Source: Azospirillum oleiclasticum
GTDB lineage: Bacteria > Pseudomonadota > Alphaproteobacteria > Azospirillales > Azospirillaceae
Direction of reading: 5' to 3'
Length of the DNA: 35,210 bases
Assembly (NCBI RefSeq): GCF_013423485.1
Contig: NZ_JABFFR010000057.1
Location: 1 to 35,210 of the forward strand
The translations under genes and the position numbers were made by a program. Below, piece after piece: positions 1-8,326 of the stretch. The notes under the pieces are model-generated. The model saw only the letters and a list, made by a program, of their open reading frames with translations, was not told the origin of the DNA and did not search any database. Every line of letters starts with the position of its first letter. Positions within the stretch are counted from its first letter, which is position 1.

Positions 1-28
1 CGCGCCCTCGCGCGACACGGACCACGTC

Positions 29-71
29 GCAGAACCCCCGGCCGGGCCCCCGCCCGCGCCGGGGGTTCTGC
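29..71. terminator. Strong inverted repeat, probable bidirectional terminator
   Basis: Two perfectly complementary 14-base arms (29-42, GCAGAACCCCCGGC, and 58-71) enclose a 15-base GC-rich loop. It lies 14 bases past the stop codon of the leftward chemotaxis gene, where a terminator is expected. The T-run is poor on both strands, so intrinsic termination is inferred from stem strength and place; it may equally serve a rightward gene that ends before the window. Confidence 0.5.
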
Positions 72-84
72 GTTTCCAGGGGGG

Positions 85-1758
85 CTACGCCGCCCGGATC
101 TCGCCCACGAAGGCGGCGACCTCCAGCTTCAGCGCCGCGGACTCCTCGCCCAGCGCCGAGGCGGCGTCGAGGAGGGAGGTGGCGGCGCCGCCGACGTCGG
201 TGGCTGCGTGGGACACGTCGGTGATGCTGTGGGCGACGGTCTGGGTGCCCTGGGCCGCCTGATGGACGTTGCGGGCGATCTCGCCGGTGGCCGCCGCCTG
301 TTCCTGGCTGGCGGCGGCGATGGCCTCGGCGATGTTCTCCACCCGCTCGACGATGCCGCAGACCCGGCTCGCGGAGTCGACCGCTTCGCCGGCGGACTGC
401 TGGATCTCGACGGCCAGCCGGGCGATCGTCTCCGTCGCCGTCTCGGTCTGGCGCGACAGCCCCTTCACCTCCTGCGCGACGATGGCGAAGCCCTTGCCCA
501 CCTCGCCGGCACGCGCCGCTTCGATGGTGGCGTTGAGCGCCAGCAGGTTGGTGTTCTTGGCGATGGCGTCGATCAGCGCCACCGCCTCGCCGATCCGCCC
601 GGCCCGCTCGCGCAGCGTGGTCATGATGGTGTTGCCGGCGGCCGCGGTCGTCCGCGCTTCCGCCGTCAGGGTCGAGGCGAGCTGGATCTGGCGGCTGATC
701 TCGGCGATGGAGCTGACCAGCTCCTCGGTGGCGGCCGACACGGTCTGGACGTTCGCCATGGTCTGTTCCGACGATACGGCGACGGCGACCGCACGGTCGC
801 GCGTCTGGTCGGCGACGGCGGACATCCGCGTGGCGTTGCTGCGCAGCTCCTGCGAGGAGCTGGTCACCGTCTCGACCACCCCCCCGACGCGCTGTTCGAA
901 GCGGGCGGCCAGGTCGTTCAGGGTGCGCCGCTTCTCCTCCGCCGCCTGCCGTTCCATGTCCGCCTGCTGGGCGGCGAGGCGGCGGGCCTCGCGGGCGTTG
1001 GCGCGGAACACGTCGAGCGCGCCGGCGAGTGCGGCGATCTCGGCGATCGCGGAGGCCGGCGGCTCCGCACCGTCGAGGTCGCCGCCGGCGACCGCGCGCA
1101 TGGCGTCCGTCATGCGGCCCAGCGGCCCCACCACGCCGGCGAGGATGGTGTAGGCGGCGAGCCCGACCGCAAGCGCCGATACCGTGACGATGATCGCGAT
1201 GATGAGCTGGTTCGCCGCGAAATCCTCCTGAGCCGCGATGTAGGAGGAATTGGCCACCTCGATCTGGAGATCGACGAGACGGCTGATCGACTCCGTGACC
1301 GGATCGATGGCGGGGTAGAGCGCGTCGCGCCGGAAGGCGGCGAGCCCAGACCGGTCGCCGGCGAGCAAGGTTTCGAGCCGGTCGATGGCGCGCTCGGCGG
1401 CGGGAAAGCGGGCGGCCACCTCCGCCACCAGGGCCTTCTCGTCCGCGGTCAGGTAGGTGGCGGTGTAGGCCCGCCACAGCCGCACGATGTCCACCCGTGC
1501 CTTGCGCAGGTCCGCCAGACCTTGCTCGGGCGTCATGGAGCCGTCGGCCACCTTGTGCACGAGATCGACCGTGTGGACCGCGTAGAGGTCGGAAATCGTC
1601 TTCAGGTCGCGCAGCGGGACGACGCGGTCCTCATAGACGGTGTGCAACGCCGCGTTGGTGTTGCTGAGCGCGACCCAGCCATCGGTCGCCAATGCGGCGA
1701 TGGCGAGGCTGAGACCGATTAGGCAGGCCAGCAATCGACCCTTTATGCTCCCGACCAT
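85..1758 (-). CDS. Methyl-accepting chemotaxis protein
   Basis: Transmembrane chemoreceptor of 557 residues that would pass ligand binding to the CheA/CheW array. Residues about 8-26 form the first membrane helix; a four-helix-bundle type periplasmic sensor follows to about residue 185; a second membrane helix (QLIIAIIVTVSALAVGLAAY) leads to a HAMP domain. The cytoplasmic coiled coil carries the conserved hairpin tip, IDAIAKNTNLLALNATIEAA followed by RAGEVGKGFAIVAQEV. The start at 1758 was chosen because it is preceded by AAGGGAG and leads directly into the first membrane helix; an upstream in-frame ATG at 1824 would add 22 unrelated residues. No che genes are adjacent, so it is probably an orphan receptor. 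The ligand cannot be told from the sequence. Confidence 0.93.
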   Translation of the reverse strand: MVGSIKGRLLACLIGLSLAIAALATDGWVALSNTNAALHTVYEDRVVPLRDLKTISDLYAVHTVDLVHKVADGSMTPEQGLADLRKARVDIVRLWRAYTATYLTADEKALVAEVAARFPAAERAIDRLETLLAGDRSGLAAFRRDALYPAIDPVTESISRLVDLQIEVANSSYIAAQEDFAANQLIIAIIVTVSALAVGLAAYTILAGVVGPLGRMTDAMRAVAGGDLDGAEPPASAIAEIAALAGALDVFRANAREARRLAAQQADMERQAAEEKRRTLNDLAARFEQRVGGVVETVTSSSQELRSNATRMSAVADQTRDRAVAVAVSSEQTMANVQTVSAATEELVSSIAEISRQIQLASTLTAEARTTAAAGNTIMTTLRERAGRIGEAVALIDAIAKNTNLLALNATIEAARAGEVGKGFAIVAQEVKGLSRQTETATETIARLAVEIQQSAGEAVDSASRVCGIVERVENIAEAIAAASQEQAAATGEIARNVHQAAQGTQTVAHSITDVSHAATDVGGAATSLLDAASALGEESAALKLEVAAFVGEIRAA

Positions 1759-2033
1759 GGGAGGACTCCCTTGCACAGAGTTCGCACCAAAGTACAGTGC
1801 GTGCAATCGTCGTACCGATCCCACGCGCGCGGATTTCCATGCGCCGACTGTGGCTTCTGCGGGTCGATGGATCGGTTCCGAGCATTATGCGGTGCAGAAT
1901 GCGAACGTCCTGTGCAGAGCGCATCCGGCAACAGGCGCCGGCGCGTGCAACCGGCTTCCGTCCGCCCCCATCCCCGTGCTAACCCCAGCCCCGTCACCAT
2001 CGTCCGACACGCCAACGAACGCAGCGGGTCCGC

Positions 2034-3227
2034 ATGACCAGCCCCCAGACTCCCAAGATGTCCGGCGCCAGGATTTCCAGCCCCGGGATTTCCAAACGCG
2101 GCGCCATCCCCCCCTTCTACGTGATGGAGGTCATGCGCGCCGCCGCCGAGCGCGAGGCCGCCGGTCTCGAGGTCCTGCACATGGAGGTCGGGCAGCCCTC
2201 CACCGGTGCGCCGCTGGGCGTGGTGGAGGCGGCCCGCGCCGTGCTGGGCGTGCAGACGCTGGGCTACACCGGCGCGCTGGGCATCCCGCCGCTGCGCGCG
2301 GCCATCGCCCGCTGGTACCGCGACCGCTACGGCGTGACGGTGCCGGAGGCGCGCATCGCGGTGACCACCGGGTCATCGGGCGCGTTCCAGCTCGGCTTCC
2401 TCGCCGCCTTCGATCCGGGCGACCGGGTCGCCATGGCGTCCCCCAGCTACCCCGCCTACCGCCACACGCTGACCGCCATCGGCGTGGAGCCGGTGGAGCT
2501 GGAGGCCGGGCCGGAGACGCGCTTCCAGCCCACCGTCGCCATGCTGGAAAAGCTCGACAAGCCCGTCCAGGGGCTGATCGTGGCGAGCCCCGCCAACCCC
2601 ACCGGCACCATGCTGAGCCGGGAGGAGCTGGCGGCACTCTCCGCCTGGTGCGACGCCAACGGCGTGCGGCTGGTGTCGGACGAGATCTACCACGGGCTGA
2701 CCTATGGCGCGGTGTCGGCCGTGACCGCGGCCGAGGTCAGCGAGCGGGCGCTGGTGGTCAACAGCTTCTCCAAATACTTCTCGATGACCGGCTGGCGGCT
2801 CGGCTGGATGATCGTGCCGGAGGAGCTGGTGCGCTCGGTGGAGTGTCTGGCGCAGAACCTCTTCATCTCCGCGCCGTCGCTGTCGCAGGTGGCGGCCGTC
2901 GCCGCCTTCGACTGCACGGAGGAGCTGGACGGCCACGTCGCCCGCTACGCCCGCAACCGGGCGCTGCTGCTGGGCGAGCTGCCCAAGGCCGGCTTCGACC
3001 GGCTGGCCCCGGCGGACGGCGCCTTCTACGTCTACGCCGACGTGTCGGCCATGACCGCGGACAGCGAGGCCTTCTGCCGGCGCATCCTGGCCGAGACCGG
3101 CATCGCCGCCACCCCCGGTATCGACTTCGACCCCGCCCGCGGCCGGCGCTTCGTGCGCTTCTCCTTCGCCGGGGCGGAGGAGACGATCGCGGAAGCCGCG
3201 CGGCGGCTGATCGCCTGGGGGCGGTGA
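2034..3227 (+). CDS. Class I/II pyridoxal-phosphate aminotransferase
   Basis: A 397-residue fold-type I aminotransferase of the aspartate aminotransferase family. Family signatures are present: the substrate-carboxylate loop near residue 52 (EVGQPSTGAP), the YTGALGIPPLRAAIARWY stretch, SPANPTGTM near 185-193 and SDEIYHGLTY near 215-224. The PLP-binding lysine is K247 in NSFSKYFSMTGWRLGW. The amino substrate cannot be assigned. It stands alone, divergent from the chemoreceptor (275-base gap with no other gene) and convergent with the glucosidase 6 bases downstream. The start at 2034 has only a weak ribosome site; an in-frame ATG at 2058 is an alternative. Confidence 0.92.
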   Translation: MTSPQTPKMSGARISSPGISKRGAIPPFYVMEVMRAAAEREAAGLEVLHMEVGQPSTGAPLGVVEAARAVLGVQTLGYTGALGIPPLRAAIARWYRDRYGVTVPEARIAVTTGSSGAFQLGFLAAFDPGDRVAMASPSYPAYRHTLTAIGVEPVELEAGPETRFQPTVAMLEKLDKPVQGLIVASPANPTGTMLSREELAALSAWCDANGVRLVSDEIYHGLTYGAVSAVTAAEVSERALVVNSFSKYFSMTGWRLGWMIVPEELVRSVECLAQNLFISAPSLSQVAAVAAFDCTEELDGHVARYARNRALLLGELPKAGFDRLAPADGAFYVYADVSAMTADSEAFCRRILAETGIAATPGIDFDPARGRRFVRFSFAGAEETIAEAARRLIAWGR

Positions 3228-3233
3228 CACCGC

Positions 3234-4865
3234 CTACCGCAGCTCCGCGATGAACGCACCCAAAGGCGGCAGCGCCAGGGTGCGGCCATCGGGGGTGACC
3301 TCGGCGGCCGGCACGCCGCGCAGGTCGAGCGGGTGCAGGGTGGTGCCGCGTTTCAGCGCGTGCTCGGCCGGGGCGTCGGCGAGGTTGAAGACGCACAGCA
3401 GGCTGCCGTCATCGCCCGTCCGCTCGAAGGCCAGCACGGCACCGGTGGACTCCACCGCCGCGACGCCGCCGCTGCCGAGTGCCGCGTGGCCGCGGCGCAG
3501 CGCCAGGGCGTGGCGCCAGACGGCGAGCGGGCTGTCGGCGCGGGCCTCCTGCCGGTCGATGGCGAGCGGGTGGTGTTCCTCCGGAATCGGCAGCCAGCTG
3601 TCGCCGGCCTCCGTGAAGCCGGCGAAGGGTGCGGCCGCGCGCCAGGGGATCGGGGTGCGGCTGCCGTCGCGGCCGGGAAAATCCGGCCAGTAGGTGATGC
3701 CGAAGGGGTCGCGCAGGTCCGCCTGCGCGATGGTGGCGTTGGGCAGCGCCAGCTCCTCCCCCTGGTAGAGGCAGAGCGTGCCGGGCAGCGACGCGAAGAG
3801 GGCGGCGAGCAGCGCGTTGAAGCGCTCGGGATCGGCCCCGGCGGGCAGCCAGCGGCTGACCGCGCGCTCCACGTCGTGGTTGGACAGGCTCCAGGCGATG
3901 GCGCCGGGATCGGTGACGCCGGTCAGCGCCTCGGCGAAGGCCCGCGCGGTGAAGGGCTGCTTGGCGAGGCTCAGGGTGTAGGCGGCGTGCAGCCCCCCGG
4001 GTGCGGTGTAGGCGGCGATCCGCTGTGGCGCCCCCGGCTGGCTTGACAGCTCGCCCAGCAGCACCGCGCCGGGGAAGCGGTCAACCGTCGCCCGCAGCCG
4101 CTCCAGGATGGCGCGGATCGAGGGGTGCATCATGTCGTGGACATGGTGCTGCAGCGCGAATGGCTTCAGCGGCGGCTCCGCCCCGGTCCAGGGCTTGGGC
4201 GGGTTGGAGCGGAGATCGGGGTCGTGGGCGAAGAAATCCACCGCGTCGATGCGGAAACCGTCCACCCCCCGCTCGAGCCAGAAGGCGGCGGTGTCGAGCA
4301 GCGCCTGCGCCGTCGGCTCGTCGTGCAGGTTCAGCGCGGGCTGGGAGGGCAGGAAATGGTGCAGGTAATACTGGCGCCGCCGCGGCTCCCACGTCCAGGC
4401 ACCGCCGCCGAACACCGACAGCCAGTTGTTGGGCGGCATCCCGTCCGCCGCCGGGTCGGCCCAGACATAGCGATCGGCGAGCGGCCCGGTGCGCCCGCGG
4501 CGCGACTCCCGGAACCACGGGTGCTCATCCGACGTGTGGCCGCAGACGAGGTCGAGCACGACCTTCAGCCCGCGCGCGTGCGCCGCGGCGATCACCCGGT
4601 CGGCGGTGTCCAGGCTGCCCATGCGCGGGTGCACCGCGCGATGGTCGGACACGTCGTAGCCGAAATCCTTCCAGGGCGACGGGTAGAAGGGGCTGATCCA
4701 CACCCCGTCCACCCCCAGCGAGGCGACATGGTCGAGCCCCGCCAGCACACCGTCGAGATCGCCCCAGCCGTCGCCGTTCCCGTCGAGGAAGCTCAGCGGG
4801 TAGATCTGGTAGAGCGCGGCGCCGCGCAGCCACGAGGAAGCCAGGGTCACGGACGCACTCCGCAT
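3234..4865 (-). CDS. GH13 alpha-glucosidase / oligo-1,6-glucosidase type
   Basis: Glycoside hydrolase family 13 enzyme of 543 residues, expected to release glucose from alpha-linked oligosaccharides in the cytoplasm (no signal peptide). The (beta/alpha)8 barrel begins at WLRGAALYQIYPLSFLD. Catalytic residues are visible: nucleophile D207 in GFRIDAVD, acid/base E272 in LLGELSS, and transition-state aspartate D331 in SLSNHD. A C-terminal all-beta domain ends at the stop. The ATG at 4865 has no clear ribosome site; an in-frame GTG at 4850 is preceded by GGAG with good spacing and could be the true start. The substrate (maltose, isomaltose, sucrose or trehalose) cannot be decided; otsA and glk lie 8 kb away, which is only suggestive. 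Confidence 0.92.
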   Translation of the reverse strand: MRSASVTLASSWLRGAALYQIYPLSFLDGNGDGWGDLDGVLAGLDHVASLGVDGVWISPFYPSPWKDFGYDVSDHRAVHPRMGSLDTADRVIAAAHARGLKVVLDLVCGHTSDEHPWFRESRRGRTGPLADRYVWADPAADGMPPNNWLSVFGGGAWTWEPRRRQYYLHHFLPSQPALNLHDEPTAQALLDTAAFWLERGVDGFRIDAVDFFAHDPDLRSNPPKPWTGAEPPLKPFALQHHVHDMMHPSIRAILERLRATVDRFPGAVLLGELSSQPGAPQRIAAYTAPGGLHAAYTLSLAKQPFTARAFAEALTGVTDPGAIAWSLSNHDVERAVSRWLPAGADPERFNALLAALFASLPGTLCLYQGEELALPNATIAQADLRDPFGITYWPDFPGRDGSRTPIPWRAAAPFAGFTEAGDSWLPIPEEHHPLAIDRQEARADSPLAVWRHALALRRGHAALGSGGVAAVESTGAVLAFERTGDDGSLLCVFNLADAPAEHALKRGTTLHPLDLRGVPAAEVTPDGRTLALPPLGAFIAELR

Positions 4866-4946
4866 CGGTCGAACGCGGTGCTATCAGGGACCCGGCCGCG
4901 CTTAAGGAATGGTTAGCGGACGCGGGAGGTTACGGCGGGAACGCGG

Positions 4947-5207
4947 TCACTCCCGCCCGATCCGCGGCGCCGCCCCCATGGCGGCGAGCCAGGGTGCCCA
5001 GGCCTGCTGCACCATGCTGGTCCAGGCCTGCATGGGAGCCAGCCACAGGGCGGCCATCGGCATCATGGGAGCGAACTGGCCGCGCAGCGCCTCGAAATTC
5101 GGAGTGGCGCGGAGCTGGATGGCGACGATCTCCGCCCCCGGCTCGTCCCGGTGGATGAATTGCACGTCGAGGTTCGGCAGGGCGGCGGTGATCCGGGTCT
5201 CGTCCAT
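4947..5207 (-). CDS. Small hypothetical protein (86 aa)
   Basis: Unrecognised 86-residue protein beginning MDETRITAALPNLDVQFIHR. The first 40 residues look like a short alpha/beta segment; the second half is a Met/Trp/Ala-rich amphipathic stretch (PMMPMAALWLAPMQAWTSMV) that could lie on a surface or in a membrane. A good ribosome site (AAGGGAGAA) is 8 bases before the ATG at 5207, which favours this start over longer readings. It stands between the glucosidase and topoisomerase genes, 80 bases from the former. No function is proposed. Confidence 0.65.
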   Translation of the reverse strand: MDETRITAALPNLDVQFIHRDEPGAEIVAIQLRATPNFEALRGQFAPMMPMAALWLAPMQAWTSMVQQAWAPWLAAMGAAPRIGRE

Positions 5208-5331
5208 GGCGGCGTTCTCCCTTGCTGCGGCGCACACTGTAGGGGTGCGGGCGGGGGGAGTCCATGGGGGCGGCGGGACCAAAATGCGCGCCGGGCGGTT
5301 GATGCGGGTGGACTGACAGCCGGACCCGCCG

Positions 5332-6489
5332 ATGGACACGCACGCCGCCAGCACCCCTCCCCCTGCCCCGCCCCCCGCCTCCGACACCGGTTTCGACACG
5401 CGGGAGGCGGCGGCCTGTGCCGGGCTTTCCCACGTGTCGGACGAGGAGCCGGGGATCACGCGCCGGCGCGCCGGCAAGGGTTTCAGCTACCGCTGGCCCG
5501 ACGGGCGGACGGTGACGGAGCCGGAGACGCTGGAGCGCATCCGCAAGCTGGCGATTCCGCCCGCCTACACGGCGGTGTGGATCTGCACCGACCCGGACGG
5601 CCACATCCAGGCGACGGGCCGCGACGCCAAGGGGCGCAAGCAGTACCGCTACCACCCCCGCTGGACCGAGGCGCGGGAGGGCACCAAGTTCGGCCGCATG
5701 CTGGCCTTCTGCCGGGCGCTGCCGAAGATCCGCGAGCGGGTGGACGCCGACCTGAAGCGCCGCGGCCTGCCGCGGGAGAAGGTGCTGGCGGCCGTGGTGC
5801 GGCTGCTGGAAACCACGCTGATCCGCGTCGGCAACGAGAGCTACGCCAAGGAGAACCGCAGCTACGGCCTGACCACGCTGCGCGACCGCCATGTGGATTT
5901 CGACGGGGCGGAGATCACCTTCCAGTTCACCGGCAAGTCGGGCAAGAGCTGGAACGTGTCCTTGCGCGACCGGCGCCTCGCCAAGGTGGTGAAGGCCTGT
6001 CAGGAGGTGCCGGGCGGCGAGCTGTTCCAATATGTCGATCGCGACGGCACACGGCACGCGGTGGGTTCCGGCGACGTGAACGACTATCTGCGCGCCGCCA
6101 CCGGCGAGGACTTCACCGCCAAGGACTTCCGCACCTGGGCGGGGACGGTGCTCGCCGCCATGGCGCTCGGGGAATTCGAGAGCTTCGACAACAAGACCAA
6201 GGCCAAGCGCAACGTCACCCGCGCCATCGAGCAGGTGGCTGCGAGGCTGGGCAACACCGCCTCGGTCTGCCGCAAGAGCTACGTCCATCCGGAGGTGCTG
6301 GACGCCTATCTGGAGGGGCAGCTCCTGGAAAGTCTGAAGACCGAGGTGGAGCGCGACCTGCGCGAGGATCTCGCCGGGCTGAACGCGGAGGAGGCCGCCG
6401 TGCTGGCCTTCCTGCGCGACCGGCTGGAGCGCGAGCAGCGCGACCGCGCGGAGGAGGGACGGCGGCACGCCGGGCGCACCGCCGCCTGA
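5332..6489 (+). CDS. DNA topoisomerase IB
   Basis: Eukaryote/poxvirus-type topoisomerase IB of 385 residues, which relaxes supercoils by transient single-strand breaks through a 3'-phosphotyrosine. The N-terminal part holds the conserved GKGFSYRWPDG and the IPPAYTAVWIC stretch; the catalytic domain runs from about residue 160 with RLLETTLIRVGNESYAKENR, a lysine loop FTGKSGK and KDFRTWAGT; the nucleophile is Y317 in CRKSYVHPEV. Such enzymes are common accessory topoisomerases in alphaproteobacteria. The start at 5332 lacks a clear ribosome site. The first 25 residues are proline/alanine-rich and poorly conserved in character. The gene is convergent with the ssb operon, 31 bases away. Confidence 0.93.
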   Translation: MDTHAASTPPPAPPPASDTGFDTREAAACAGLSHVSDEEPGITRRRAGKGFSYRWPDGRTVTEPETLERIRKLAIPPAYTAVWICTDPDGHIQATGRDAKGRKQYRYHPRWTEAREGTKFGRMLAFCRALPKIRERVDADLKRRGLPREKVLAAVVRLLETTLIRVGNESYAKENRSYGLTTLRDRHVDFDGAEITFQFTGKSGKSWNVSLRDRRLAKVVKACQEVPGGELFQYVDRDGTRHAVGSGDVNDYLRAATGEDFTAKDFRTWAGTVLAAMALGEFESFDNKTKAKRNVTRAIEQVAARLGNTASVCRKSYVHPEVLDAYLEGQLLESLKTEVERDLREDLAGLNAEEAAVLAFLRDRLEREQRDRAEEGRRHAGRTAA

Positions 6490-6520
6490 TCACGCCGCTT
6501 CCGGTGCGGGTCTGTCGCGT

Positions 6521-7102
6521 TTACGGCCGGCAGGGCTGCGGAACCGCCGCGTCCGTCCACTCCGTGACCGGGACGCGGCGGGCCGGGACGGTGAACGGCG
6601 TGCCGTTCTTCTCCCCCTTGCCGGTCAGCAGGTTGACGTCGCAGCGGCTGGAGGCGTCCGGAGCCAGCGTGTCGCGCGATTCGTGGGTGTAGCCGGCGAC
6701 CACCAGCACCCCGCCGCGGTGCGCGATGGTCAGGGTCTCGCGCCAGCGGTTGCGCCCGATCGCCTCGTTCTGGAAGACCACGGTCAGGGAGCCGCGGGCG
6801 GTGACGGCGATTTCCGGCCGCTGCCCCTCCATGTCGCCCATCCAACCGAGACCGTCGCGGTGGATCGTCGGCGCCACGTCGGCCGGACCGACCGGTCCGG
6901 CCGGTTCGCGGGCTGTGCCGGACAGGAACACAGACAGTGACACGCTGTCGCCGTCGCCCGACAGCGCCGCGCGGTCGGGCACGCCGTCACCGTCGATGTC
7001 ACCGGTCGCCGACGCGATCCAGGGCTGCGCGGGCATCGCTCCGGCCGGCGTGCCGGTCAACAGACCGGCAACGGCCATGGCGAGCCGGAGGACGGACCGC
7101 AC
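6521..7102 (-). CDS. Exported protein with a calcium-loop-like DxDxDG motif
   Basis: Hypothetical 193-residue protein with a GTG start at 7102. Residues 1-22 form a signal peptide (basic start, hydrophobic core, cleavage near PAGA-MPAQ). Immediately after it is ATGDIDGDGVPDRAALSGDG, a DxDxDG loop like those of FG-GAP/VCBS or dockerin-type calcium sites. The rest is beta-rich with no recognised domain. Only 12 bases separate it from the end of ssb on the same strand, so it is probably co-transcribed with ssb and under the same LexA box. Why an exported protein should share an SOS unit is not clear. Confidence 0.75.
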   Translation of the reverse strand: MRSVLRLAMAVAGLLTGTPAGAMPAQPWIASATGDIDGDGVPDRAALSGDGDSVSLSVFLSGTAREPAGPVGPADVAPTIHRDGLGWMGDMEGQRPEIAVTARGSLTVVFQNEAIGRNRWRETLTIAHRGGVLVVAGYTHESRDTLAPDASSRCDVNLLTGKGEKNGTPFTVPARRVPVTEWTDAAVPQPCRP

Positions 7103-7114
7103 CGGTACGCCGCC

Positions 7115-7600
7115 TCAGAACGGGATTTCGTCGTCGAGGTCGTCGTGACGCGGGGCACGACCGCCACCGCCGCCACCCTGGTCGCGACCGCCGCCGTAGC
7201 CGCCGCCACCGCCGCCGCTGCGCGACTCGTAACCGCCGCCGCCGCCGCGCGACTCGTATCCGCCGCCACCGCCACCGCTGCCGCCGGCTTCGTCACGGCC
7301 GCCCATGAAGTCGACCTCGCTGACGCGCACGGACAGGCCGGCGCCGCGGGTGCCGTCGCGCTTCTCGAACTCACGCATGGTCAGCTCGCCGGAGACGGCG
7401 ACCTGCTTGCCCTTGGTCATGTACTGGGCGATCGCCTCGCCACGGCGGCCCCACAGCGAGCATTCGACCCACTGGGTGGTCTTGCGGTCGCCGAAGCCCA
7501 CGTCGTTGGCGACGCGGAAGCCCAGAACCTTCTCGCCGCTCTGGGTGGTGCGAAGCTCGGCATCGGCCCCGAGCCGGCCGGTAAAGGTCCACACATTCAT
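7115..7600 (-). CDS. ssb: Single-stranded DNA-binding protein
   Basis: SSB of 161 residues that coats single-stranded DNA in replication and repair. An OB fold spans residues 1-105 (MNVWTFTGRLGADAELRTTQ, then WVECSLWGRRGEAIAQYMTKG). A glycine-rich linker with two 27-base repeats of coding DNA follows, and the last residues DDLDDEIPF are the acidic tip that recruits SSB-partner proteins. The start at 7600 is chosen because the OB fold begins there; a longer reading from 7657 would run through the LexA box. The N-terminus differs from the usual main alphaproteobacterial SSB (which in my recollection begins MAGSVNKVILVGNLG), so it may be a second, damage-inducible SSB. Confidence 0.93.
   Translation of the reverse strand: MNVWTFTGRLGADAELRTTQSGEKVLGFRVANDVGFGDRKTTQWVECSLWGRRGEAIAQYMTKGKQVAVSGELTMREFEKRDGTRGAGLSVRVSEVDFMGGRDEAGGSGGGGGGYESRGGGGGYESRSGGGGGGYGGGRDQGGGGGGRAPRHDDLDDEIPF
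7221..7274. repeat. 27-base tandem repeat in the ssb linker
   Basis: Two near-identical 27-base units, each starting CGCGACTCGTA (7221 and 7248), encode YESR plus a glycine run on the minus strand. They lie in the flexible SSB linker, where repeat number can vary without loss of function. Confidence 0.6.
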
Positions 7601-7651
7601 GAAAGCCGCACTCCCTCGCTGGCGTTCCGGACGGATGCTGCCGCCGGATGA

Positions 7652-7666
7652 GAACAATACAGGAAC
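7652..7666 (-). promoter_or_regulatory. LexA (SOS) box of ssb
   Basis: The minus strand reads GTTCCTGTATTGTTC, a perfect match to the alphaproteobacterial LexA operator GTTC-N7-GTTC. It lies 52-66 bases before the ssb start codon, inside the expected promoter. This predicts that ssb and the exported-protein gene behind it are induced by DNA damage. Confidence 0.8.
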
Positions 7667-7746
7667 AACCGATTTCGGTCAACCATAGCGGAGATTTCAT
7701 GGCACGAGAACCGCCCGCAAGGCGACGGACGCGCTTCCAGCCCCGC

Positions 7747-8283
7747 TCAACCGCGTTTCAGTTGCGGCCCCCCGGAGGCCGGCGGGGATCGCCTGGCACG
7801 AAACTGGCGCAGCGCATGCTCGATGGAGACGGTCATCGGATAATCGGCGGGAAGATTCCAGCGCACCCGGTATTCCTCCGGCGTAATGCGGAACCGTCCG
7901 AGGTACCGTTTCAAGTCCTGAACCTGCTTTCCGTCCTCCAGACAGACGATGTAGGTCGGCGTGACCGAGTCCTCCACGGGGACTGCGGGGGCCGGCCGGA
8001 GCGCCCGGATGGCGCGCCAAGCTGCGCCGTCCATCAAGGCTTCGTACCGCTCCCACGCATCGTCCGTCGCGCGCGCCGCCACATCGGGCCCGCCCCACTC
8101 CACCGCCATATCGTAGGCGTCGTGATGGAGCACGTCGAACATCCCGCCTTCCGGAAGACTGCGGAAATAGTCATCCAGCCGGGCAACGGCTGCCGAGGCC
8201 GCCGGCTCCTGGAACACCTCGGCCAGCACGAGTTCAATGCGGGCGAGGTGGGCGAGATACTCCGCGATCAGGTCAGGCTTCAT
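7747..8283 (-). CDS. Protein with a C-terminal Ros/MucR-like domain lacking the zinc-finger histidines
   Basis: 178 residues. The C-terminal part (about residues 107-160) closely follows the Ros/MucR regulator pattern: SVTPTYIVCLEDGKQVQDLK, then PEEYRVRWNLPADYPM. The positions that hold zinc-binding histidines in MucR are Tyr and Phe here (KRYLGRF), so only the cysteine remains. The N-terminal 95 residues are acidic, helical and unlike MucR; I do not recognise them. The start at 8283 follows a GGGAGGGAAGGA region; an in-frame GTG at 8322 is an alternative. It follows the DUF3990-like gene with almost no gap, so the two look like a unit in which this protein might be the partner or antitoxin-like member. 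That role is inference. Confidence 0.7.
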   Translation of the reverse strand: MKPDLIAEYLAHLARIELVLAEVFQEPAASAAVARLDDYFRSLPEGGMFDVLHHDAYDMAVEWGGPDVAARATDDAWERYEALMDGAAWRAIRALRPAPAVPVEDSVTPTYIVCLEDGKQVQDLKRYLGRFRITPEEYRVRWNLPADYPMTVSIEHALRQFRARRSPPASGGPQLKRG

Positions 8284-8326
8284 GGTCCCAAGATAATCCT
8301 TCCCTCCCACATCGCCAAGCACCCGC

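Noticed and set aside
29..71. Inverted repeat considered as an IS end
   Set aside because: No transposase or matching second copy nearby; its position after a stop codon fits a terminator.
7200..7290. Short tandem repeats considered as a CRISPR-like array
   Set aside because: They are in-frame glycine-linker codons of ssb, with no spacers; no CRISPR array was seen anywhere in the window.
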